A DNA stretch of 64,000 nucleotides. Source: Chytriomyces cf. hyalinus JEL632. Taxonomy: Eukaryota > Chytridiomycota > Chytridiomycetes > Chytridiales > Chytriomycetaceae. Both the position numbers and the translations under genes were made by a program. The notes below the pieces were generated by a model that was not told where the DNA came from, did not search any database, and saw only the letters and a list, made by a program, of their open reading frames with translations. Position 1 is the first letter of the stretch. The number at the start of each line of letters is the position of its first letter. Below, piece by piece: positions 24,153 through 35,532 of the stretch. The DNA lies in the NCBI GenBank assembly GCA_025435555.1, contig JAIWWG010000016.1:310001-374000 (forward strand), read 5' to 3'.

Positions 24153-27100
24153 ATGCAGAAGGTGCACGCGTGCTTCTAATTCGCCCTTCAATTCCTTCTC
24201 ATATTATATTGCACGGCCAGGTAACGGACTGGTGGCAACACAAGTTTGACGCTCGTCAGTCGCTCAACTGTGTTGATGTGGGCAAGCTTGGCAACTCCTC
24301 AGATTCATCTGGTGCCCAGTTACGCGCTTCAGGCAACGCAACTGTGTCTCTAATACCTCCGGTATACAGAATTTGTCGTGACTGGATGCTCAGATGGGAT
24401 CCTACGCGTATTCCACCCGCAAAGTCAGGATTACATTCGATCGCACTTGATCTACGAAAAGAATCTGGGCTATCCAATCATCCAAGTATCCATTGGCTTA
24501 TTTCTGTTAGTTTGCTTCAAGCAGCACGCTGGAAGAGGGGCATGAAGCGCTGTCTGACTCTTTGCTTGACAGTCCGTCCGTCTTGGGCAACTGCATTGCC
24601 GTGCTTGGATCGCAAACACTTTCCATGCTCGCAATACAGCAGCAACAAGGTGCGTTCTTGTTGATACGGAATGAGGGCGTGCTGATGGTTGCCTTCTTTC
24701 AAAAGATCACGATACCATGTTTTCAGTGGTTGCAGAGTGTAAACTCGAATCGGAGGCGTACAGTTTCTGCAAGGGCCCCTTTGGCCGATCCAGTACGCAT
24801 GAGCTAATATGCGTGCAATCGATTGATGGGATGCTGAGCATCATCGACTGCGGCCAAATCGTGTGGTCGAAACAACTCCCCCTGTGTCTTCTGCCTGGCC
24901 CAATCAAGTACATACCCTCAACAGACGCGCTGGTTACGTACTCTTCCGACTACTGTCTCGAGGCTTATCAGTTACATGTAAAATGGTTTTCGCTTCTTTC
25001 ATGTGGCACTTATACCGTTTCAAAGGATTTCTTCCTTGATTCCAAACAGAGGATCCATGACAGCGGAAGATCGCCCTTCAGTCGTCCAACAGGATCGACG
25101 TCAAAAAGCAGAGGTACGGATAATAGCTTTCTTCAATGTCGTTTGAGTTCAAGTACTTTTCCAGGCTTCGTGGTCTTGTCTCCTGGGCGAAATCGCGATT
25201 GATATTATTGTCGGAAACCTGACCACAACTACAAGCGAGTTCCACTGCGATGTTGCAATGATTGGTATGCGCGTAATCTGCCATCGCGAACGCAAAGTAA
25301 ACTGCGTGTTCATTTGCAGGCATGATGACTCTGTTTGTTTACTCGGACAAAGGTGTGCCGAAATTTCAAATTGCGCTGGATTACATTCCTCGAATTTGCG
25401 TTTCATTCAACTCCGATGGAAACAGTAAATATGAATGTGTTTTCTGTTCGGCGTTTCGCAAGTTAACCTTTTCGGGAAAAAAAAAACAGACAGCTCAATA
25501 TCAAGTATCATCATTGTTTCAACGACGGGATCCCTACGCGTGTATCGAGATTTTAAAGTCCGATGGATATCCCGCTTGCCCGAGATACCCTTGGCTATAA
25601 AAACGGGAGCGTTCAAGTAAGTGGTTAAGCGTTTCCCCGCCCTAAACTGCAGAACAACTCAACATGCGCTGATTTCAGCGGGATCCCTGGATTTATCGTT
25701 ACCATTTCGAGCGACTTCTTGACAATACGAGCGCCCAACATCATTCCAAATACCCAAATGTTTGCTCATCCAGCAGCCCGCACCCTTTCTGAAATCGAAA
25801 AAGAGCTTCAAGAAACGCAGAGAGCAATTCGGCTCCAAGGTTTGCTTAGTTTCTGGTTTCCCAACGCGTTCGTGTTTACTTTTGTTGTGTCAGGTACTGC
25901 TACAACTGGAGATATGGCCGAATTACGCATGACGGCATCGTTTGACGAAAACAGCGAAGCTCGAACGTTATTTCGAGTGAGATATGCCGCCGTGAGTTAA
26001 TACCAAAAAAAAACCAACGCGAATTTCATTTCCCCTCAGGAAGAAATCATGGAAACGGCAGACTGCGCGTTCATGACACTCTGCTTCACGAATCAAAGCC
26101 AAAAGAACATGTTAAACGTATCAGTTTCAATCATTGTGCCAACTGGATTTGTGCTGTCCCAGTCGCACTTTAGTATTCCAGTGTTGAGTTGAGTACTTCT
26201 TTATTGTTCATCCAGCAGCTGGAACTGACCATACCTTATGAATCGACAAGATGACGCCGCAGAACTGGTTACATCAATCGCACACATGGGGCTATCAGCC
26301 ATATCTTTAATTGCACGAGTTCTTGTCGTATATGAAACTGTGGGTGGGACTGGGTTCCAATCCACTGTTTTCAATGCCAAGATTCCCACCCTTTTATGCG
26401 GAATATTCGAACGCTGCGCTCCAGAAGGCTCCAAAAGAATCAAGAAACTTGACTTGGTTTCGAATAAAGCAAGTGTGCAAGTGGAAGATTTGTTCTCAGG
26501 TGAGGCGATAGGGCTGGACTGTTCAAAACTGATCCAACCACAAAAAACAGACGCACTGGACAAGAAGGCGGACCTGAAACAAAAGAGTTTGCTGTTCAGA
26601 TTTAAAAAGACGCGGGATGCTGTTGAGATGATATCCTCAAAATCGTCTGGCCGATACCGCCTGCAAGCCGAAGACTTGGGCTCACTGCTAATACCCCTGA
26701 CTGACTTGCGCCGGCGGCTGGACAGTCATTTTAGGTACGTTTGGATATAACAGCGGCGTGGACAGCAGAAATCCTGAACAAAAGCCACCTGCAGCTTGTT
26801 GAACGACCCTGGACACAGCTTGCAATTGAAAGACGCGTTCGATTTTCCAGCACTAGTTGGGCTGATGTCCGCATCGAATGAAGTAAGGCATCTTAGCAAT
26901 TGTGCATCTGTTCTTGTGCTGTTTTGGTAACGCTGCCAAAACAGAAACGACTGGAACGAAACAGACACCGATTTACGCTTTTGAAGAGAAACAAGCTGTT
27001 TAACGGCGTTCAAAACGCGTTGCTTGCAAGATACGCACAAACGAGCGAAGCTTGTCCGTCGATTAAAGCGTTGGAGATTTTACTCAAGATGGCGTTCGAG

Positions 27101-27433
27101 CAGGTACGGATCGTTTACGTGTTTTATCAAACGTTGTTACTGACAAAGCGCGGGCAGGTGCAAGAGGCTCTATCGCAGCTAAACAAGGCGGAAGAAGAGC
27201 TGAAACGGAGCACAGCAATAGTGGCGGCGTCCATACGGATTCTCAGCGCGTATCATCCTCATTCAAGTGCACGGGTCGTCAATTCCCTATCGTCGGATAG
27301 TTTGGGTGATTTTGATTGGTTGCCGGAACTCTGTCAGAATCTGTCAAGTTTGTGCGCAAAACGACAACAGTCGGAATGGACGTTTGATATGGATCGACTC
27401 AGCAAGGATATACAGGGTATTTTTAATAAATGA
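24153..27433 (+). CDS. BBS9: BBSome subunit BBS9 / PTHB1
   Basis: About sixteen exons assemble in phase to about 796 aa (human PTHB1 is 887). Exon 1 codes only M-Q-K (24153-24161). The next exon starts VTDWWQHKF, matching the family's RDWW start. Further matches: EFVVTGCSDGILRVFHP; HELICVQSIDGMLSII...LCLLPGPIKY (human DLICIQSMDGMLMVF...FLLPGPLAY); VRWISRLPEIPLAI (human LKWATQLPHIPVAV); KSSGRYRLQAEDL (human KTSQRYRIQSEQF); and a helical C-terminus. BBS9 is a beta-propeller/platform subunit of the BBSome, which moves membrane proteins in cilia, so the organism is flagellated. The acceptor of the exon at 26251 (or 26263) and the donor at 25991 (or 25976) are uncertain. Confidence 0.9.
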
Positions 27434-27459
27434 CATGAGCGGAACCCAATCACAGCGAG

Positions 27460-28390
27460 TCATTGCGCCAGACGGAATCCACTGTTCTCACGCGCCGTCA
27501 CCCGACGTCTGCTCAAACAACCCTCGCTCGCAAGGAGAGCCTCCACCTCCTCCTCAAGCCCAATGTCCCCCCTCTTCACAACAAGCTTCAAATTCTGATA
27601 GATTTCACCAATCACTTGCTTGCATTGGCCGCTCTCCCCACTTTCAAACGGCGCAACCGTTTCAAACAGTTTCTCCACTTTTGTATGCGCAAGCGTTAGC
27701 GATTGGTTCATGATTCGAGCCCGTTGGACGATGCGGTCGTGGATGGTTTCCAACTCCTCGACGCGCTGCAAGGCAAGATATGCGGCCGCGTGGGCCACGG
27801 CGTGCATGACACGGATCAGTTTCAGAATTCGGAGAATTACAACGGCATTGCCGCCGCTCTTTTCGAGTCCAGAGAAGTGATAATAGAGTTCCACCACTGG
27901 AAAAAGAGGACGCATGGGTTGAGAACATATCACTGTGGCCATAGAGCCATGAAAGACGTTACCTATCGCAATGTTGATGATGGCCGCGTCAAATGCCGTC
28001 AACGGATTCATGAAGTGAGGTAGCCCAAACAGGATCGCGCTTACAACAAGCTCCAAGAAGAAAACAAACAGAATGGCCGCTGAGAGCCAGAACAGCATCT
28101 CTTTCCCAATAGTGAGTTCGGTGCTTGCCCGCAGATGCGGATGACAGATGCCCTCCTCACTCGGAATGCACGACGAGAATAACGCCAGCATCAGGTCCGT
28201 AATGATCAGAACCATGCTGTTCCCCCAAAGTCAGCACCATTGACAGCAGCTAAAACTGGAAAACTCAACTGGAGAGGAAACTCAACTCAAAGAGGACCAG
28301 ATAGATGATGGCCACATGAAACCTTTTCGACTTTATGAACTGACGCAGACGATGCACGTATCCTTCCCGCTCTGGACCACTTCTCGTCAT
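27460..28390 (-). CDS. Hv1-like voltage-sensor domain protein (copy A)
   Basis: Three exons (28390-28287, 28216-27963, 27896-27460) give 264 aa. Four membrane segments: S1 IIYLVLFDMVLIITDLML with an Asp where Hv1 has its proton-selective Asp; S2 ILFVFFLELVVSAILFG with the counter-charge Glu; S3 LTAFDAAIINIAI with Asp; S4 VVILRILKLIRVMH. A long Cys-containing S1-S2 loop and a C-terminal coiled coil (VEELETIHDRIVQRARIMNQS...) complete the Hv1 plan. S4 reads R-x2-K-x2-R-x2-H and lacks the Trp of the usual R-x-W-R signature. The S3-S4 intron (66 nt, 27962-27897) is free of stops and a multiple of three, so an unspliced read-through form is also open. Predicted role: voltage-gated proton permeation at the plasma or vacuolar membrane (inference). 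Converges on BBS9 with 26 bp between stops. Confidence 0.82.
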
Positions 28391-29669
28391 TGGCGGTACT
28401 TTTTACTTAAAAGTTATCGGTCGTAATAACGCGACAAGTTGGACTGTGTAACCAAAGTCGTGAGTCCGCCGCATTATTAATTGCAAACCTCGCTTTCATT
28501 CGTGCTAATGATATCCGTAGTGGTAGGATGTGTGCTGGCAGAGCGAGCCTTGACGATGCTGCACGCATGTCCGCCACTGACGGGTCATAGGAGTGTCCGA
28601 GATATGCTTCCCTTAAAGAACGGATCCCAATTGTGCTGGATATCAGTTGATGGACGCTGTCACTCTCGTCCAAGGGTGAGTGCATTCAGATCATGCCCAT
28701 TGCAGCAATAGTGCAAGCGATGCTGGTGTTCCAGCCACTGGCTGGACAAGCTCGTCCATTGTCCGTACCGACTGTCGGCATATCTTCGACCAGCATCGAA
28801 ATCACCGGACTGGCTATGGCGTACATGCTTGTACCAGGAACGTCCACGGCGTGCGTCGGTTCAGTTCAGATTTCTCGGAAGATGAGCTTAAAGTCCGCAT
28901 TGGAATGGAGATTCACGAGCCGGTGATTGGCTGACTTTGATTTTGTTGAGCCAGTGAGCTGGTCTCCCCGCGACGAAAGATACATGGATTGGAATTGGTT
29001 GTTTGGAGATTGAGCGCCAAAGCCCCTTCACAGCCACTGGGCACGCCACTGACGGCAGCACTGGTCTGTGGTCTGTGCAAGCAGCACCACGGCAAGCAGT
29101 GTATGGTGGAACTTATTATCAATTAAAGATCCCTGGCCTGCATCGGTTACTGCTCAAACTAAGGTACCGTTGTTTAAAACGGACAAGAAGCACCTGTGTC
29201 AGAGTGACCGTGCGACCCAACACATTCTGTTCCAGACTTGACTGCTTTGGTTAAATGAGTGGAGTAGACGAAGCGCAGATATCGGAGCGTGTTTGTGAGG
29301 TGGCAAACTCCTCAAGCCTGAATTGTCGTAAGCCATTTTGGCAGTTTGGGTTGTTGGTTTAATAGCGGAGATGCGCATTGCTTTGCCACCCAGCACGGGA
29401 AGCTGCTTGCAGCGAGATGCCACAGCTGGACGGGTCGGGGGTTGTTGGTAGTGATGCTCTATTCTGTCCGAACACTGTCCGGATGAACACTTGCCCGGAC
29501 ACGTAAAGTTTAAAAATAAGTCGAACGGCTTTTCCTTCTTTTTGACAGACATGTCACGTGACTGAAACGTCACTCTGAAATTTATTTTATGCATTCTTTT
29601 AGTGCCACCCAAATTTGTGATTGAACAAAAAAAAACGCAATTCGAGCGGTTTTGCTTCGATTTTGAAAG
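28391..29669. other. intergenic, no supported gene
   Basis: Frames on both strands (for example 28407-28685 minus, 29199-29678 minus) show no domain or splice continuity. It should hold the promoters of the Hv1-like gene (minus) and of the homeodomain gene (plus). Nothing else was recognised. Confidence 0.45.
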
Positions 29670-31214
29670 ATGCGCCAAACGACAACAACGACGGCAGCGA
29701 CGGCGTCAGAGCCACGCCATTCTCGGACATGCGCTCCAGCTCCGGTCTTGTCCGAACGTCGTGCCAATGCGTGAGTCCCGTCCGATCTGTCTCGCCTCTT
29801 GCATCGCAACTGACACTCCTCCTGTCCCGCAGGCGCTCGCACAGCACCAACGACACTTACATGCACCCAAGCACACGCACCCCATGCACCGCCGCAGTCA
29901 CCGCCAATCCCATCTTCTGCAACTTGTGAGTCAACTGTCAATCGCCAATTTTTGCCCTCTTCATCATCCGGCTGACCCAAAATTTGTGCTCACAGTGACT
30001 TTGTGACTCCTATCTCACTCCCCAACAACGAGTCACAACAACGAGCCAACCCGGGACATGTCCGCAGCCTGCCCCAGCCACGCATGCAATTCAAAGTCCC
30101 GCCTTCTCTGTTCACTTCAAATCTGGTGTCTAACAGCACCGCAGACTCCTCCCTCGCAAATGAAATTTCCCAGCAGCAAGCTCAAGATTCTCCATTTTAC
30201 TTTCTCCGTGCGCCACATCTATCCCAACCATCCTTCCCCCAGCTGTACCATGAATTATCCTTTTTCAATCCGCTCGCATCTCCCGACTATCCCTCATTGG
30301 ACATCAACTCATTTCTATCCAACTGTAACTCGATGAATTCTTCATCGGAAGTACCACTTGCTTCTCACTGCCAATACAATTCTATCCTCAACACAATGGG
30401 CTGCTTCTCTCACCTCGCATCTCCACCCACAGCAGCGGATGCTTTCGACTTCTCCACTTCAGCGAAAGCTCATGCACAGTCTCCCTCTTCATCATCATCA
30501 TTTTTGGATTCCCTGTCATCGCCCCATGCAGGGTGGGCTGACACCCCTAAAAGTTATACACCCGATATTGAATCATCTCCAGCAGCAATGCAACATCAAC
30601 TTTTCGTCCCCACCAACTCCAACGTAAACTCTGCCACCCTCAACGCAGACAACCTCCAAATGCCAAACTTTATCAACTCATTTCCAAACTTCGACTTTGA
30701 CTTTTTGCTGGACAATGAAAACGGGTCTCTTCCGTCGACAACATGTGCTGCCGGGGGCCATGTGAATGCGTTTAGCGCAGGAGGAGCGTCAGACGCAGAA
30801 ATGTACCTGGCCAACATGGCTGGAACCCCCAACTTCTACTGCCTCGATTCCAACAATCTGGTGCAACCTGTAGTCAAGTCTGGGTATCCTCCAACTCCTC
30901 CTCGTGTCCGTGTCAGTATATCGAATGATGAGGTGATTACGTCGCGAAGAAGGACTGTCAATTCAACTCCAACCGCCACATCCGCCAATGCGGGTATCTC
31001 TGCACTACGCGCGAAGCGATGCACCATCACGGGATCCGCCAAAGAATTCCTTCTTCGCAAGTTTTCAGAAAATCGATTGCCCACGTTGCAAGAATACAAA
31101 GGTTTTGCAGTAGAGGTGAATGTAGAAGTGAAGCAAGTCAGAACATGGTTCAAAAACATGCGGTTACGGTGTCCTGCCACTACCACGGCTGCTGGTGGTC
31201 GTTTCAATCGATGA
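29670..31214 (+). CDS. homeodomain transcription factor
   Basis: Three exons (29670-29770, 29833-29925, 29996-31214) join in phase to 470 aa. The first 380 residues are Ser, Asn, Pro and Thr rich with FDFDFLLDNENGS-like acidic-hydrophobic patches, as in activation domains. Near the C-terminus a homeodomain runs from about SALRAKRCTITGSAKEFLLRKF through LPTLQEYKGFAVEVNVEVKQVRTWFKNMRLR. Helix 3 reads V-R-T-W-F-K-N-M-R: the invariant Trp, Phe, Asn and final Arg remain, but the usual Q-N-R-R/K becomes K-N-M-R. Predicted nuclear DNA-binding regulator. The plus-strand ATG at 29670 is the only one in frame with exon 2. Confidence 0.83.
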
Positions 31215-31531
31215 GCTTGCTGGGCCTGTTTCGTGGGGGTTTTTTTTTCTCGTTGTTTCTTGTACGATTGATTTTTTTATTGGTTCGGTTTGTTTATCTG
31301 AAGAGTTGAGTCTCCTCACATGTATGTTAAGTATTAAAATAACGGTAAAGTGTATGACTGAAGTAAATGAAGGTGAATCAACGTCTGTTGTGTATGACTT
31401 CAAATCCAATTTGCACTTGCGAAATAGATCTGGCACTGCTGACAAGTGTCAACAAGATAAATGTCGATAACGTTAAACAATTCGTTGTGGAAAGCTTTTC
31501 AGTTGTGCACCTTTATTTTCCCAGAGGCCAA

Positions 31532-33514
31532 TTAACATTTGAATTCGGCGGTAATACGTCGCCTGGCAAAAAACCTCCCATTCAATGCCATAAGCGTACG
31601 TTCCGCGTCTGCCACTTCAACAAACGCGACAGTAATATCCACTGCACCATCCCGCACTTCACTTCCAACATGAACCGTGTCCACTTTCCCATACTTTGTA
31701 CACTCGTCACGAATCTCGCCCTCTAGTTCTGCATCTTTCGCATCCTCTTCTGATACCATGTTTTTCAAAATGATTACTTTACTTTTGGGACCCGCGATTT
31801 CGGTTGGATTAGACAGTTTGATTCGTTTGCCTGCCGCCTCACCGCTGCTGCTGCCGTCCGATTCTCGGCGCATGAGCTTTTGCATAATATCGTATCGCTT
31901 ACTTGAATTGATTGAAATGTTTCCTTCGTCGAGGGTGGAGCTGTTTTCTTCTGCGATTTTCGCTTTTGCGGCGGCAACGGCGGCTTTGATGGCTAATGCT
32001 GCTGCGGATTCGAGTGGAAGCGGGGCAAGAACGGGCATTACGATAGATTGTTGTGTTAAAGGTTGGAAAGCTTTGCCTGCTCCAAAAAAAACAACAAAAA
32101 CAAAAACAGCGCGAGTTCAGCAAAAAAAAAAAATGGCAAACAGAATTAGATTTGTTCGAACCCGATGAAGCCTTCGTTGCAGCAATTTTGACAGCTTCTG
32201 GGACTTCTGGAATCCCTTCGAGCCCTTTCATGCCTACCATCATTTCGCCGCCCACCATCGAAGGCATGACATGAAGCTTCGCGCCAGCAAGCTCTAAGCC
32301 ACCTTGTAGTTTGATCGAGCTGGTGGCAGTTAATGCTGAAGACGCCGTCGTGAATTCAATATATCTTGTTGTTTTGTGTGTGTATGTGTGTTTAGGTTAG
32401 GGAGGGGGGAAAGGTGTATTGTGTGCGTGTGTGTATGTGTATGTGTGTGTATGAAGAGATTTGATGCAGGGAGGGAAAAGGAGTGTTGGCTGCCTGACTA
32501 TTTTTTTTTTCGCGTTGAGGTGTGGGTGGGCCAGCAAAGTGTGTTGTGTAAGTTGTATGTGAGGGCGCGATCATGCGGATATGCACAAATACGATAACAG
32601 GCCAAGAAGCAAATTATCAGCGGGAAAGAGGGAGGAAGCAACCTACCCACAGCCACGATGATTTCGAGAGATTGCGTCGGGCTGATCGAAAATAAAATAA
32701 AGTAAAAAAGGAAACAAAAGAGTTAGTTGGAACCAGGAATAGAAGCGTGTTTGAAGATGTTCAGACAAGATGTACCAAAAGTGCGACTGCTTTGATAACT
32801 CCAAACGCTTCGAAAATGCCTTTAATCATTTCTTCAGTGATGGAGTCGTTTACATTGGCGACGAATATGCGCTCAGGAGTTGGTTTCGGGACAAGTTCGA
32901 ATGTCGCGGCCGCAAAGTCTTTGGGTCTGCTGACCTTGATGGGTCTGATGTGTGATTCAAAGGTAATGAGCCTGGGCAGCAAAAGGCAACAGGCAGGCGT
33001 CCAACCTTCCTCCAAATTCGACGCCATTCAGAGCTTCGATGGCCATCACACCAGATTCCGGGAAATCGTACTCCAAGAATGCGAATCCCTTGTGTTTCGC
33101 TTCCCCCCAACCCGTCACCGGATCAAAACTCATTGACATTGCCCGAATTGAACCGTACACGGAGAATATCTGCCTGTATCTATTTAAGCATTGTTGTTGT
33201 TGCTCAAGCAGACCCAACGGACCTCAGATGCGCCTCTTGGATGTCCGCATGTAACGCGCCAATATATATCTTCCCGCATGAATGCACGGCGCCGATCTCT
33301 GCATGCGACATTGATGGCGGGAACTGCAGCGCCGTTGCATACGACGCGAGGGTGAGCGTTGTGATGGGCGGCGACTCTGCGGCGAGAAGAAGCTGTGGGG
33401 TCGTTGAGCTTTTGTTTTCCAGATCCAAGTTGTTAGTACCTTGACGGTCTCTGCCCGCGCAAACGCTTTCGCCCGGTCCAGCAGCTCTTTTGCTGTGGGC
33501 GGCGAATCGCTCAT
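31532..33514 (-). CDS. PUF60: PUF60-type poly(U)-binding splicing factor
   Basis: Seven exons (33514-33440, 33392-33223, 33179-33006, 32971-32776, 32681-32647, 32364-32162, 32076-31532) keep phase to 465 aa. RRM1 spans KIYIGALHADIQEAHLR...HKGFAFLEYDFPE (RNP2 and RNP1 split by an intron). RRM2 starts RIFVANVNDSITEEMIKGIF and continues NHRGCGYIEF. After an Ala-rich linker and the SSKRYDIMQKLM element comes a C-terminal U2AF-homology motif (KVIILKNMV...AERTLMALNGRFFARRRI). PUF60 helps U2AF recognise the 3' splice site; budding yeast lacks it. Three introns are only 34-47 nt. A (GT)n-rich tract lies in the intron at 32365-32646. Confidence 0.9.
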
Positions 33515-33860
33515 TTTTTGCTGGACTTGTTTTTTTTTCAGGACACGAGCGAAAATGAACGACTTGCTAAACAAATAAAGACTTGGCGTGGTTCTGGGTA
33601 GTATTCTACAGGTGTTCACCCTTCATCCATCTCTCATCCACCAACGCCAAACCTTGCCCTCACCACGCTTAGACCCCCTTCAATGCTTCGAGAGTGGCCA
33701 CCTCAGCAGGGCAGAACGCGGGATGCACTCAGCACAGATGCAGCAGCAGTCCAAAGAAACAATAAAACACATCCGCCCAATTTGGGTTTATTTAAGGCCA
33801 GTTATATTTATAAATATTGCCGCAAACATAAATAACAAACACAACTTCCCCCAAACCAAA

Positions 33861-35154
<1,294 letters not shown>

Positions 35155-35532
35155 TGGAGGGAAAAGCTTGTTTGTGTTGGATGTGCCCGGTTGCGGTGAT
35201 GTGTGGCGTGTGTGTTCGTTGGAAGGGGGTGAGGTCTCGGAAAAGACCGCTATAACTTTTGTGCCGATAGTTGTATAAGTGGGATTTAGATTGTAGTTCT
35301 TCCACTTTTTTTTTCTTCTTTTTCGCCTCGTTCTTGTGTATGTTTGTTTGGATGCGCTGCGTTGGTGAACTGTTTCAAAAATTCTTTCTATTCTCTTTCT
35401 TACCTCTTCTCTCCCCTTTTTGTTCATTTCCTTGTTGGTTCATGATTCGAAAATGAAATAAAAAACAGTGTTTCATTGGAACACTCAGAAACAAAAATCC
35501 CAAAACGTTAGACACAGCTGACGGGAGATGCT
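35155..35532. other. convergent 3' regions
   Basis: Between the stops of the Rab6 and NSUN2-type genes. T-rich on the plus strand, with AATAAA at about 35456. No gene seen. Confidence 0.5.

Noticed and set aside
32145-32165. GGGTTCGAAC on the minus strand (tRNA B box-like)
   Set aside because: It spans a PUF60 exon-intron junction and has no cloverleaf context.
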